Shown here: positions 1-8,901 of the stretch, in pieces
Position numbering within the stretch: position 1 is the first letter of the stretch
Layout of the letters: the number at the start of each line of letters is the position of its first letter
From: Tessaracoccus sp. MC1865
Lineage (GTDB): Bacteria; Actinomycetota; Actinomycetes; Propionibacteriales; Propionibacteriaceae
Direction of reading: 5' to 3'
NCBI RefSeq assembly: GCF_017815535.1
Contig: NZ_CP072596.1
Location: 2,883,614-2,947,613 of the forward strand
Length of the DNA: 64,000 nt
Translations under genes and position numbers: made by a program
The notes under the pieces: model-generated
What the model saw: the letters and a program-made list of their open reading frames with translations, nothing else
Database searches by the model: none
What the model was told of the DNA's origin: nothing

Positions 1-1669
1 CGACGGAGCGCAGGGAGTCCGTCACGTTGGCGGCCACGTTGGCGTCGATGGTCTGTTCGTTGGCGGGCTTGGCCTCGTAGACCACCTGCCCGTCGCGGTC
101 CAGGACCTGCTTCACGATGTGGGTGGCGTTGCGCTGGCCGGAGTTGGCGAGCGTGGCGTAGGAGTTGGCCATGTCGACGGGGCTGACCTCGCCGAAGCCC
201 AGCGCGATGCGGTTGCCGGATTCCTCCCAGGCGGGCCCGGTGGGGGCACCCGCGTCGTTGGCGGCCTTGATCACTTCCTGCTGGCCGTTCTCCATCTGCT
301 CGGTGAGGTCGACGAACGCGGTGTTGATCGAGTCCGCCGTCGCCTTGCGCAGCGTGACCGGGCCGTACTGGTTGCTGAACTCGTTGCGGACGGGCTGGGT
401 GTCGCCGCGGGGGGTGAAGGTGTCGCCCTTGAGGATGGACTGCAGGGAGAACCCGTTGCGCAGGCCCGCGATGGTGGCGAACGGCTTGAAGGTCGACGCG
501 GCGGGGCGCTTGGTCAGCGACCAGTTGCGGGAGCTCTTCACGTAGTCGGCGCCGCCGTAGAGCGACAGCACGCCGCCGCTGGCCGTGTCGACGGAGGAGA
601 TGGCCACGTGCAGCTTGGACGGGTCAGGCGTGCCCTCCGCGTCGGCCGCGGCCTGAGCGGTGTAGCGCTGGGCCTCCTGGATGGCGGCCTCCTGCATGGG
701 TTTGCTGAGCGTGGTGACGATCCTGAGGCCGCCGCCCTGGATCTCCCCCTCGGAGAAGCCGTTGGCGAGCAGTTCGTCCTCGACCATCTTGATCAGGAAG
801 CCCTTGGGGCCGCCGTAGCGGTCGTTGACCGGCACCTCGGGGAACGTGGGCAGCGCGGGGCGCGCCGCGTCGTGCTCGGCCTGCGAGATGGCGCCCATCT
901 CGAGCATGCCGTCCAGCACGTACTGATAGCGACCCAGCAGCCTGTCGAGCTTCTCCTGGCCGCCCGAGGGGTTGAACCCGGCGGGGTTGTTCAGGATGGC
1001 CGCGAGGGCGGCGGACTCGCCGACGGTGAGGTCCTTCGAGTCCTTGAGGAAGTAGGACTTCGCGGCGGCCTGGATGCCGTACGCGCCGCGGCCGAAGTAG
1101 ATGGTGTTGAGGTAGCCCTCGAGGATCTCCTCCTTGGGCATCTCACGGCCCATCTTGGTGGCCAGGAACAGCTCGCGCACCTTGCGCGACATCGTCCGGC
1201 TGGAATCGAGGTAGAGGATCTTGATGTACTGCTGCGTGATGGTGGAGCCGCCCTGCACCTCGCCGCCGCGGGCGATCGACCAGGCGCCGCGCAGCATGCC
1301 GGGCACCGAGAATCCCGGGTCCTCCCAGAAGGACCGGTTCTCCGCCGCGATGACGGCGTCCTTCATCAACTGCGGCATCTCGTCGTAGGGGATGGTGACG
1401 CGGTTCTGCACCGCGAGCGACCCCAGCTGGTTGGCGCCGTCCTGGTAGTAGAGGAACGTCGTGTTGGTGGTGAAATCCGAGTTCGGGTCCGGCAGGTCCG
1501 TGGTGTTGTAGAGGTACGCGAAGCCGCCGATGCCCACGAGGCCACCGATGATGAACAGCACCAGGGCGGTGATGCCGATGCGCCCCCAGATCTTCCGGGC
1601 GCGCGATTTCTGCGCACCCTTCTTACCCGCAGTACGCTTCGCCGCAGCCTTCTTGCCAGTCGTGGCCAT
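1..1669 (-). CDS. Class A penicillin-binding protein (partial, C-terminus outside window)
   Basis: Bifunctional peptidoglycan synthase: an N-terminal glycosyltransferase polymerises lipid II and a C-terminal transpeptidase cross-links the peptides, outside the membrane. The first 28 or so residues are Lys/Arg-rich and cytoplasmic, then one membrane segment (about 29-53). The glycosyltransferase domain carries the catalytic Glu110 in AAENRSFW, followed by the QGGSTITQQ and RKVRE-type motifs. The transpeptidase nucleophile is Ser392 in STFK, with a SIN triad further on. About 556 residues are visible; the KTG motif would lie beyond the window edge or near it. The ATG at 1669 is preceded by a purine-rich GAGAGGGA site. 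The gene follows the MscS gene on the same strand with a 183 bp gap that should hold its own promoter. Confidence 0.93.
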   Translation of the reverse strand, partial: MATTGKKAAAKRTAGKKGAQKSRARKIWGRIGITALVLFIIGGLVGIGGFAYLYNTTDLPDPNSDFTTNTTFLYYQDGANQLGSLAVQNRVTIPYDEMPQLMKDAVIAAENRSFWEDPGFSVPGMLRGAWSIARGGEVQGGSTITQQYIKILYLDSSRTMSRKVRELFLATKMGREMPKEEILEGYLNTIYFGRGAYGIQAAAKSYFLKDSKDLTVGESAALAAILNNPAGFNPSGGQEKLDRLLGRYQYVLDGMLEMGAISQAEHDAARPALPTFPEVPVNDRYGGPKGFLIKMVEDELLANGFSEGEIQGGGLRIVTTLSKPMQEAAIQEAQRYTAQAAADAEGTPDPSKLHVAISSVDTASGGVLSLYGGADYVKSSRNWSLTKRPAASTFKPFATIAGLRNGFSLQSILKGDTFTPRGDTQPVRNEFSNQYGPVTLRKATADSINTAFVDLTEQMENGQQEVIKAANDAGAPTGPAWEESGNRIALGFGEVSPVDMANSYATLANSGQRNATHIVKQVLDRDGQVVYEAKPANEQTIDANVAANVTDSLRSV

Positions 1670-1790
1670 GTGTCCCTCTCACCGTTGACAACCACGCCGA
1701 CCCCGCAGAGCCGACCCTTTCCAGGGTAAGTGTCGCGCTCAAGCAGACCGAATCGGGGCTTTGGGCCGAGCCGCGGGTCGGGCAGAGTGA

Positions 1791-1818
1791 AGTTGTACAG
1801 CGGAGTCGATGCACAACT
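1791..1818. promoter_or_regulatory. Inverted repeat upstream of the penicillin-binding protein gene
   Basis: AGTTGTACA and TGCACAACT form 9-base arms with one mismatch around a 10-base spacer. It lies about 120 bp before the penicillin-binding protein start and 35 bp after the MscS stop. It could be a regulator site or a weak 3' hairpin for mscS; there is no T-tract. No binding protein can be assigned. Confidence 0.3.
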
Positions 1819-1852
1819 CAGATATGCCTCGGCATGCCTGGCGGGTGGCCCG

Positions 1853-2728
1853 TCAGAGCGACGGCGGCTTCATCCCGCCGGGCAGGATCGGGCCGCGGAT
1901 CCCGGCCTCCGCCAACGCCCGTTGGGCGCGGGCCCGCACGGCACGCATGGGCGCCCACTGCTGGTTGGGGCCGGTCTTGATCAGCACCTGCACCGTCATG
2001 GTGCCGCCCTCCATGGCCCCCACGCCCAGCACCGTCGGCGCCTCGAGCAACTGCTCGGCGAACTCCGGCTCCTCATCCATCCGTCCGACGGCGGCGCGCA
2101 GCAGGTCCTGCACCTTCTCCGGGTCCTCGTCGATGGCCACCGGCACGTCGATGGTGGCGGTGGAGAAGCCCTGCGACACGTTGCCGAGCGTCAGCACCTC
2201 GCCGTTGCGCACGTACCAGACGGTGCCCGTCGCGTCCCGCAGCTTCGTCACGCGGAGGGTGACCTCCTGGACGGTGCCGGTGAGGTCGCCGACGCGGATG
2301 AGGTCGCCGACCCCGAACTGGTCCTCGGCCAGCATGAACACCCCGGAGAGGTAGTCCTTCACCAACGACTGGGCGCCGAAGCCGAGAGCCACGCCGCCGA
2401 CACCGGCCGACGCGATCAGCGGGCCCATCGGCACGCCGAACGTGGCCAACACGGTGAGGAGGACGACCACCAGCAGCACGATGTCGACGACGTTGCGCAA
2501 CAGCGAGCCGAGCGTCTCCACCCGCTGGCGGTGCCTCTCGGCGCTGACGCCGCTGGCGCGGGCGAGGATGCGCCGGGCCCGGGTGCCCAGGTCGTCACCC
2601 ACGGCACGCTCGCGCGAGGCGAGGCTCTTGACCGTGCGGCCGATGGCGAACATCAGGACGAGGCGCAGGATGAGCGCCACCGCGATCACGATGCCGGCCA
2701 ACAGCAGCTTCTCCCAGAAATCAGGCAT
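1853..2728 (-). CDS. MscS-family small-conductance mechanosensitive channel
   Basis: Membrane channel that opens under membrane tension to release solutes during hypo-osmotic shock. The 291-residue protein has a first membrane segment at about 7-29, a second at about 75-97, and a pore-lining helix rich in Gly and Ala (IASAGVGGVALGFGAQSLVKD), which is the signature of the MscS pore. The beta domain follows (FGVGDLIRVGD, GTVQEVTLRVTKLRD) and then the alpha/beta C-terminal domain. The length is normal for the family. The start is placed at ATG 2728 because a CAGAAT -10 box sits 6 nt upstream on this strand, a leaderless arrangement; longer upstream reading in this frame runs antisense to cca and is a shadow. 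It diverges from cca across only 42 bp. Confidence 0.9.
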   Translation of the reverse strand: MPDFWEKLLLAGIVIAVALILRLVLMFAIGRTVKSLASRERAVGDDLGTRARRILARASGVSAERHRQRVETLGSLLRNVVDIVLLVVVLLTVLATFGVPMGPLIASAGVGGVALGFGAQSLVKDYLSGVFMLAEDQFGVGDLIRVGDLTGTVQEVTLRVTKLRDATGTVWYVRNGEVLTLGNVSQGFSTATIDVPVAIDEDPEKVQDLLRAAVGRMDEEPEFAEQLLEAPTVLGVGAMEGGTMTVQVLIKTGPNQQWAPMRAVRARAQRALAEAGIRGPILPGGMKPPSL

Positions 2729-2734
2729 GGCCAC

Positions 2735-2762
2735 ATTCTGCCCTGCGCGCGAAGGGTAGAAT
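2735..2762. promoter_or_regulatory. Divergent leaderless promoters of mscS and cca
   Basis: Both genes start within 42 bp of each other. On the minus strand CAGAAT (2735-2740) is 6 nt before the mscS ATG. On the plus strand TAGAAT (2757-2762) is 8 nt before the cca GTG. No ribosome-binding site is visible for either gene, so both transcripts probably begin at or next to the start codon. Confidence 0.55.
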
Positions 2763-2770
2763 CGACGCCC

Positions 2771-4213
2771 GTGCCCAGCTTGACCGCCGCCCAGACCAAC
2801 GCGATGCAGGAACTCCTGCGCATCGCGCCCGTCATCGATGACCTGGGCAGGCTGTTCCGCAACGCCGGCCACGAGTTGTACCTCGTCGGCGGCTCGGTGC
2901 GCGACGCGCTGCTCGGCCAACTGGGTCACGACCTCGACTTCACCACCTCCGCCCGCCCGGACCAGACGCACGCGCTGCTGAAGAAGTTCACCCCGTCGAC
3001 GTGGGACATCGGCCGCGACTTCGGCACCATCGGCGCCCACAAGAAGACCGCCGACAGCGAGTGGCAGATCGAGATCACCACGTTCCGGGCCGACATCTAC
3101 CGCAGCGAGTCCCGTAAACCCGAGGTCAACTTCGGTGACGACATCGACGGCGACCTCGTGCGCCGCGACTTCACCATCAACGCCATGGCCATCAACGTGG
3201 CCACGCGGCAGTTCGTGGACCCGTACGGAGGCCTCGAGGACCTCGCCGACGGCCTCATCCGCACCCCCGGCACACCCGAGGCCAGCTTCTCCGACGACCC
3301 GCTGCGGATGATGCGCGCCGCCCGGTTCGCCGCCCGGCTGGGCTTCACCGTCGCGCCCGAGGTGGTGCAGGCGATGAAGGACATGGCGGAGCGGATCGGG
3401 ATCGTCTCGGCCGAGCGCATCCAGGCCGAGCTGACCGGCCTGCTGCTGACCGACCAGCCCCGCGAGGGCATCGACCTGCTGGTGCGCACCGGGGTGGCGG
3501 AGATCATCCTGCCTGAGCTGCCCGCGCTGCAGCTCGAGATCGACGAGCACTCCCGGCACAAGGACGTCTACGAGCATTCGCTGACCGTGCTGGACCAGGC
3601 GATCGAGCTCGAGAAGGCCCGCGGCCACGAGCCGGACATCGTCAACCGCCTGGCCGCGTTGCTGCACGACATCGGCAAGCCGCCCACCCGCCGCTTCGAG
3701 GCGTCGAAGGTGACGTTCCACCACCACGACGTCGTCGGCGCGAAGATGGCCACCAAGCGGCTCAAGGCCCTGATGTACCCGAACACGGTGGTGAAGTCCG
3801 TGGCCAAGCTGATCGACCTCCACCTCCGCTTCCACGGGTACGCCGACGGTGAGTGGAGCGACTCGGCGGTGCGCCGGTACGTGCGCGACGCGGGCGACGA
3901 ACTCGAGCACCTGCACATCCTGACCCGGGCGGACTGCACCACCCGCAACGTGCGCAAGGCCACCAAACTGCGCCGGGCCTACGAGGAGTTGGAGTGGCGC
4001 ATCGACGAGCTCGCCGAGCAGGAGGAGCTCAGCGCGCTGCGTCCCCACCTGGACGGCACGCAGATCATGGAGATCCTGGACATCAAGCCGGGCCGCGAGG
4101 TGGGCGCCGCCTACGCGTTCCTGCTCGAACACCGCACGGAGAACGGGCCCATGGACCACGACGACGCCGTCGAGCTGCTGAAAAGCTGGTGGGCTGAGCG
4201 CAACGCTGGTTGA
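2771..4213 (+). CDS. cca: CCA-adding tRNA nucleotidyltransferase with HD domain
   Basis: Adds or repairs the 3'-CCA end of tRNAs in the cytoplasm using CTP and ATP. The 480-residue protein opens with the class II nucleotidyltransferase head: LVGGSVRDALLG (38-49) and the catalytic acidic pair Asp54/Asp56 in DLDF, then the GTIGA and RRDFTINAMA motifs (template for nucleotide choice includes the EDxxR-like segment DDPLRMMRAARFAARLG). An HD phosphohydrolase domain follows, with His299-Asp300 in LLHDIGKP. The family length fits. The GTG at 2771 is chosen because the family-typical N-terminus begins just there and TAGAAT lies 8 nt upstream; the open frame extends further back only as antisense of mscS. 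Confidence 0.95.
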   Translation: MPSLTAAQTNAMQELLRIAPVIDDLGRLFRNAGHELYLVGGSVRDALLGQLGHDLDFTTSARPDQTHALLKKFTPSTWDIGRDFGTIGAHKKTADSEWQIEITTFRADIYRSESRKPEVNFGDDIDGDLVRRDFTINAMAINVATRQFVDPYGGLEDLADGLIRTPGTPEASFSDDPLRMMRAARFAARLGFTVAPEVVQAMKDMAERIGIVSAERIQAELTGLLLTDQPREGIDLLVRTGVAEIILPELPALQLEIDEHSRHKDVYEHSLTVLDQAIELEKARGHEPDIVNRLAALLHDIGKPPTRRFEASKVTFHHHDVVGAKMATKRLKALMYPNTVVKSVAKLIDLHLRFHGYADGEWSDSAVRRYVRDAGDELEHLHILTRADCTTRNVRKATKLRRAYEELEWRIDELAEQEELSALRPHLDGTQIMEILDIKPGREVGAAYAFLLEHRTENGPMDHDDAVELLKSWWAERNAG

Positions 4214-4214
4214 G

Positions 4215-4233
4215 CCCGTCAGCGTGTGACGGG
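4215..4233 (+). terminator. Weak hairpin after cca
   Basis: CCCGTCA and TGACGGG form a 7 bp stem with a 5-base loop directly after the cca stop. There is no T-tract, so termination is uncertain. Confidence 0.3.
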
Positions 4234-4391
4234 TCCCGGCATGTACCTGGACTATCGCACCTTGACTCGCGCGACGTGGCTCCTATCGTTGGCGCTCGCT
4301 CGTGCGCGCAGCATCCACGGCCCCTCGAGGATTTCCCGCCTTGGGCCAATCCGGCACGGTTTTGTCAGTGCTGTCTATTTTAATAGTGTGT

Positions 4392-5840
4392 ATGGACGAC
4401 ATGCGTGATCTGGGGCAGCGGTACATCGCCGCGCTCTGGGACGCCGTGCCCACGTTCAGCACCGGCCACGACACGGTCGATCGGCTCGCCGGCATGGTGG
4501 CCGCGGTAGCCGAGGCCGAAGCCCAGCTGGCCGGGCTGCGGCTGCACCTCATCCACGAGGCCCGGCTCGCCGCCGCCGCACCCGTCATCGACCAGGTACG
4601 CCACTCGGTACGCACCACCACCGGCCAGGCGGTCGCCTCCCTGAAACTCGCCACAGACCTCGCCGAGCGGTTCCCGCTGATCGCCGCCGCCCTCCACGAA
4701 GGCGTCATCTCCCTCGCCCAAGCCGAGGGCATCATCGACGGCCTGCGGAAACTCCCCCGCTCCCTCACCCGCGCAGACCTGGCGAAGTGCCAGGAAGCCA
4801 TCCTCGAACACGTCGACACCCTCGGCCCGGCCGAACTGCGCGCCCTCGCCACCCGCCTCCACGAACTGGTCGACCCCGACGGCGCAGACGCCGCCGCGCA
4901 ACAACGCCTCGACGCCCAAGACCGCGCCGCCCTGCGCAACCGGTACCTGCGTTTCACCCCAGACCACCACGGCGGCACCAGAGTCACCGCGCTGCTGCCC
5001 ACCGCCCACGCCCACCTGCTCGAGGCGCAACTCGACGCCATCGAGCCGCCCCTGTCCTCCTACCGCGAGGCAGGAGAACTGCCCAGCCGGGAGGTCCGCC
5101 GCGCCGATGCCCTGGTGCTGCTGGTCTAGGCCGCCGCCGCCACCGGGCAACTGCCCGCCCACGGTGGGGACAGGCCGCAGGTCACCGTCACCCTGAACTA
5201 CGACACCCTGCTCACCGGGCTCGGCAGGGCCGGCATCGTGGGCGCCGACGATCTCGACGGGCTCTCCGCCGGCGACGCCCGCCGGTTGGCCTGCGACGCA
5301 GACCTCATCCCCGCCGTCCTCGGCGGGACCTCCCGCCCACTCGACGTCGGCCGGAAGCATCGCCTGTTCACCCCCGCCATCCGCACCGCACTCATCCTCC
5401 GCGACGGCGGCTGCGCGTTCCCCGGCTGCACCGTCCGCCCCGCCTCTTGCGAAGCGCACCACATCATCCCGTGGTGGGCCGGCGGTGAATCCTCGATAGT
5501 CAACGCAGTCCTGCTGTGTCCACACCACCACCGCCTCGTCGAGCCAGACCCGCAACAATCAGCCGAATCGCAGTGGCAAGTGCACCTGGATCCGGACACA
5601 GGGATGCCGTGGTTCACCCCACCCCGGCACATCGACCCAGCCCGCACACCACGACAACACCCCCGCCACCTACTACGCGAACTCACCCCGCCGCCCAAGG
5701 CACCACCCTGCCCTGATGGAGCACATTCTGACGCGCCGAGCTTGGAAGAACTCCTCTCGCGCAGCGCGGAGGTATGGCATGCGGCTGGAGGCGGGTTTTC
5801 TCCCGGTTCCCTGGACTTATCCGCGCCGGTTGCTGAATGA
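4392..5840 (+). pseudogene. DUF222/HNH endonuclease gene interrupted by one TAG codon
   Basis: Full-length intact relatives are the DUF222 (13E12-type) proteins of actinobacteria, with an N-terminal helical DUF222 region and a C-terminal HNH nuclease fold. Here the reading frame is continuous from ATG 4392 to TGA 5840 apart from a TAG at 5127-5129. The text on both sides joins smoothly (ADALVLLV, then AAAATGQLPAHGG), so a single G-to-T change of a GAG codon would explain it. The HNH region is intact downstream: CAFPGCTVRP, EAHHIIPWWAGG and LLCPHHHRLVE. Function of the family is not settled; copies are often numerous and probably mobile or self-spreading. Either a true pseudogene, a recoded gene, or a sequencing error. 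Confidence 0.82.
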
Positions 5841-5864
5841 TGGGGCGCGAGATCAGGAGGGCAC

Positions 5865-6524
5865 ATGATCAACTGGACCGCCGCCGACGGTGCGCTGAGC
5901 GCAGAGGTCGCGGGCTGGGCGCTGGACAGCGCCACGGACGCCATCATCGTGATCGACGAGGACGGCCTGGTGCGCGCCTGGAACCGGGCGTGCGTGGACC
6001 TGTTCGGCTGGTCGAAGGAGTACGCGCTGGGGCGCGACGTCGACTTCATGATCCCGCTGAAACTGCGCGAGGCGCACCACCGGGGCTTCTCGTCCGCGAT
6101 GCTGCGCGGCGCGCTGGCGTCGGACGGCCAAGCCCGCCGCACCAAGTCGCTGCGGGAGGACGGCGGGAGCGTCTACATCGACATGACGTTCGCTGCGCTG
6201 CGCAACGACCAGGGCGAGATGGTGGGCGCGGTCGCCGTGGCCAGGCCCGCGTCGGAGCGCGACATCCCCACGCACGGCCGCAAGCGCTACACCGGCCCGC
6301 TGGTGGACGTGACGTTCGACTCCGCGCTGTGCAACCACAACGGCCAGTGCGTGCGCACCATGCCCGAGGTGTTCAACACGGCCAACCGTCCGTGGATCAA
6401 CCCGTCGGTCGCCGATGACGCCGAACGCGAAGAGCGCCTCCGCACCACCGTGCGCAACTGCCCGACGGGGGCACTGCAGCTCGCTGAGGTCGGCTCCCCG
6501 GACGAGGACCCCGCGGCCGGCTGA
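5865..6524 (+). CDS. PAS domain fused to a divergent 4Fe-4S mono-cluster ferredoxin domain
   Basis: A 219-residue soluble protein. Residues 15-125 form a PAS sensor fold (ATDAIIVIDEDGLVRAWNRA, LFGWSKEYALGRDVDFMIP, RTKSLREDGGSVYIDMTFAAL). Residues 145-205 match the divergent 4Fe-4S mono-cluster family: Cys156, Cys162 and Cys199 in CNHNGQC and VRNCPTGAL, with the family's PEVFNTANRPWI stretch between. PAS domains bind small ligands or flavin/haem; the ferredoxin part would hold one cluster. There is no kinase, cyclase or DNA-binding output, so it may be a redox-responsive electron carrier or partner-binding sensor. A good AGGAGG site precedes ATG 5865. It follows the broken HNH gene and ends before a strong hairpin. 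Confidence 0.85.
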   Translation: MINWTAADGALSAEVAGWALDSATDAIIVIDEDGLVRAWNRACVDLFGWSKEYALGRDVDFMIPLKLREAHHRGFSSAMLRGALASDGQARRTKSLREDGGSVYIDMTFAALRNDQGEMVGAVAVARPASERDIPTHGRKRYTGPLVDVTFDSALCNHNGQCVRTMPEVFNTANRPWINPSVADDAEREERLRTTVRNCPTGALQLAEVGSPDEDPAAG

Positions 6525-6545
6525 CTGGAACGCCTCCATGAGTGG

Positions 6546-6580
6546 GGACCCCGGAGTCCTTCAACTCCGGGGTCCTCATT
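6546..6580 (+). terminator. Strong hairpin terminator after the PAS/ferredoxin gene
   Basis: GGACCCCGGAGT (6546-6557) pairs perfectly with ACTCCGGGGTCC (6564-6575) around a 6-base loop, followed by TCATT. A 12 bp GC-rich stem just past the stop codon fits a factor-independent terminator, although the T-run is short. Confidence 0.65.
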
Positions 6581-6644
6581 CAGGTGTCAGATCGCCTTCG
6601 GGGGTCCTTCGTGAGCGCTGCGCTCGTCCCTCGCTTGCCGGTTT

Positions 6645-7483
6645 TCAGGAACCGGCCGAGTACAACTTCGGGCCGTCGCTGTCGCCCGAGGTCGGCTCAG
6701 AGCCGGTACGGAACATCACGATGTTGTTGAAGACCCACTGGTTCGACTGGCTGAAGGCGTAGCCCCCGCCCGGCTTGGCGGTGGCCGCGTACACCGTCGT
6801 CCACGTGTAGCTGCGGCACGCGCCGCGGCCTGTGGCGGCGGTGTCGCACTCGGTGCGCCACTGGCGCCCACCCGAGGTGGACACCCCGTCGTCGGTCGCG
6901 CCCGCGTCGCCGAGCGGGTTGCCCTTCCACGCCGCCCGCGTCATGTAGGGCAGGTACGTCAGGTTGTTGAACGCCCAGGCGTTCTCGCGGACGTACTCGC
7001 CACCCCGGACCCGGACGATCGTGGCCCAGATCTCCGTGCGGCACCGCTCGGTCTGCGAGTAGGGCTCGCAGGTGGTCATCCACTGGCGGCCGTTGAGCTC
7101 GAAGACGCCGGGCGCCGTGTATGGCGGCTTCGGCTCGAAGCGCCCCGGAGTGCTCGGCGTGGCCCGTCGACGATCCGCTCGATGGCGTTGGTCTGGCACT
7201 GGCCCAGTCTGGCGGACCGCGCGGGCGTGCCCGGCAACGTCTCCGACGCGTAGGGCTCCACGCCCAGCCACGTCAGGTAGCGGCCATAGGCCTCCTGGAG
7301 GAAGGTGTCGAAGCGGGTGTCGCCCACCTTCGGGATGTACCTGTCAGCCACCGGGGTCAGACTGTTGAGCCCGTCCACGCGGTAGGTGGTGGTGGCCTTC
7401 TTGCGCTCGGCCGCCGAGGCGAGGAACGACGCAGCCGCACCCGATCCGTCGTCGGCCGCCAGCTCTTCGAGCCCAACGGGCAC
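6645..7483 (-). pseudogene. Truncated and frameshifted secreted-protein gene ending in the WRTEC/FNN module
   Basis: Two minus-strand frames join to one product. The upstream part (about 7483-7170) reads LEELAADDGSGAAASF through YGRYLTWLGVEPYASETL to TNAIERIVDG and matches nothing I recognise. The downstream part (about 7170-6645) starts in another frame at TPSTPGRFEPKPPYTAPG and carries a complete copy of the C-terminal module described at 6711-7100. The switch needs a one-base indel near 7165. There is no credible start codon, signal peptide or ribosome site: the recognisable frame begins right at the citrate synthase terminator (a GTG at 7483 lies in its T-tract). The gene has therefore lost its 5' end, perhaps by deletion, and its reading frame. 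Confidence 0.7.
6711..7100 (-). other. WRTEC/FNN tandem module, copy 1 (in a broken gene)
   Basis: Module of about 130 residues with two related halves. First half: NGRQWMTTCEPYSQTERC, then WAFNNLTYLPYMTR. Second half: GRQWRTECDTAATGRGAC, then NQWVFNNIVMF. The amino-acid pattern is nearly the same as in copies 2-4 of this window, although the gene is disrupted upstream. Confidence 0.8.
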
Positions 7484-7515
7484 AAAACAAGGGCCCTGGT
7501 AGACCAGGGCCCTTG
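7481..7515 (-). terminator. Terminator of citrate synthase gene
   Basis: CAAGGGCCCTGG (7488-7499) pairs perfectly with CCAGGGCCCTTG (7504-7515) around a 4-base loop, and on the minus strand it is followed by TTTTGTG. It lies 20 bp past the gltA stop: a textbook factor-independent terminator. Confidence 0.88.
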
Positions 7516-7535
7516 TCAGAGGCGGTTGGACGGGA

Positions 7536-8822
7536 TCAGCGTTCGTTGATCGGCCGGTAGTCGCGTTCCTTCTCACCGACGTAGATCTGGCGCGGGCGGC
7601 CGATCTTGCGATGCGGGTCCGCATGCTGCTCACGCCACTGCGCGATCCAGCCTGGGAGCCGGCCGAGAGCGAACAGAGCGGTGAAGTGCGACGCGGGGAA
7701 GCCCATCGCCTCGTAGATCAGGCCCGTGTAGAAGTCGACGTTCGGGTACAGCTTGCGCTCGATGAAGTACTCGTCGTTCAGCGCCGTCTCCTCCAGCTCC
7801 AGGGCCATGTCGAGGAGGTGGTTGTTCTTGTCAGTGCTGCGCAGGAGCGTGTCGGCGTGGCCCTTGATGATCTTGGCCCGCGGGTCGTAGTTCTTGTACA
7901 CGCGGTGGCCGAAGCCCATCAGCTTCACGCCGGACTTCTTGTCCTTCACCTGGGACACGAAGTCCTTGATGTTGAGGCCTTCGGCGCTGATCTCACGCAG
8001 CATCTCGAGGACCGCCTGGTTGGCGCCGCCGTGCAGCGGGCCGGACAGGGCCGCCACACCGGAGCTCATGGAGGCGTAGATGTTGGCGTCTGCAGAGCCG
8101 ACGAGGCGCACCGTCGAGGTGGAGGCGTTCTGCTCGTGATCTGCGTGGAGGATGAACAGCGTCTCGAAGGCACGTACGACGTCGGGGTCGATCTCGTACT
8201 CCTCCGACGGCGTGCCGAAGGAGAGGCGGAGGTAGTTCTCGACGTAGCCCAGCTTGGTCTGGGGGTAGAGGAACGGCGCGCCGATGGACGACTTGTAGGC
8301 GTAGGCCGCCAGCGTCGGCATGGAGCCGAGGAGCCTGAGCGACGACTCCTCCACATGCTCCGGGTTGTGCACGTCGAGGTGTTCGCGGTGGAACGCACCC
8401 AATGCGGTGACACCGGCAGCGAGCACCTGCATGGGGTGGGCCCCCCGCGGGAAGCTGCGGTACAGCTCACGGAGTCGCTCGTCGAGGGTCATGCGGCGGG
8501 AGATCTTGCCGTAGAACTCGTCGAGTTCTGCCTGGGTGGGCAGTTCGCCGTAGATGAGCAGGTAGGCCACTTCGATGAAGGTGGCTTTCTCTGCGAGCTG
8601 TTCGATGGGGTACCCGCGGTACTGCAGGATCCCCTTGTCGCCGTCGATGAATGTGATGGCCGAAGTGCACGACGCTGTGTTAACGAAGCCAGGGTCCAGG
8701 GTGGTGAGCCCCGTGCTCGACAGCAGTTTGCTGACGTCGAAACCGTTGTTCCCCTGTGTGGCCTCCACGATCGGCAGATCGAGCTCGAGATCCCCGTATT
8801 TGAGGACTCCGTTGTCGGTCAT
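7536..8822 (-). CDS. gltA: Citrate synthase
   Basis: Condenses oxaloacetate and acetyl-CoA to citrate, the entry step of the TCA cycle, in the cytoplasm. The 428-residue length and the N-terminal beta-rich segment (LKYGDLELDLPIVEATQG) match the hexameric type II enzymes. Active-site blocks are visible: FIDGDKGILQYRGYPIEQLA, the HADHEQNASTSTVR block, GPLHGGANQAV, MGFGHRVYK and NVDFYTGLIY (catalytic His, His and Asp). Start is ATG 8822 with an AGAAGGAAAGG site upstream. It is transcribed alone, with a terminator at 7481-7515. The enzyme would use the acetyl-CoA made by the ketone-acid operon downstream. Confidence 0.97.
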   Translation of the reverse strand: MTDNGVLKYGDLELDLPIVEATQGNNGFDVSKLLSSTGLTTLDPGFVNTASCTSAITFIDGDKGILQYRGYPIEQLAEKATFIEVAYLLIYGELPTQAELDEFYGKISRRMTLDERLRELYRSFPRGAHPMQVLAAGVTALGAFHREHLDVHNPEHVEESSLRLLGSMPTLAAYAYKSSIGAPFLYPQTKLGYVENYLRLSFGTPSEEYEIDPDVVRAFETLFILHADHEQNASTSTVRLVGSADANIYASMSSGVAALSGPLHGGANQAVLEMLREISAEGLNIKDFVSQVKDKKSGVKLMGFGHRVYKNYDPRAKIIKGHADTLLRSTDKNNHLLDMALELEETALNDEYFIERKLYPNVDFYTGLIYEAMGFPASHFTALFALGRLPGWIAQWREQHADPHRKIGRPRQIYVGEKERDYRPINER

Positions 8823-8901
8823 GCGTATGCCTTTCCTTCTACCCCCGTGCGACCGTCGTGGGCGCCGGTGTGGGTTCCTATGGCTGCGCCCCCACCTTAC
8901 A

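Noticed and set aside
119-1729. Long plus-strand open frame opposite the penicillin-binding protein
   Set aside because: It is antisense to a well-supported gene; GC-rich third positions leave few stops on the opposite strand, and the product has no recognisable domain.
2729-4159. Minus-strand extension of the MscS frame across cca
   Set aside because: It lies opposite cca and lacks homology; the MscS protein begins naturally at 2728 with its own -10 box.
4226-4408. Short open frame in the gap after cca
   Set aside because: No ribosome site, no coding bias and it overlaps the start of the HNH gene; treated as non-coding.
6600-6644. CGCTGCGCTCG-type short repeats considered as part of a CRISPR or REP array
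   Set aside because: Only one small imperfect palindrome is present; no regular repeats and spacers occur anywhere in the window.
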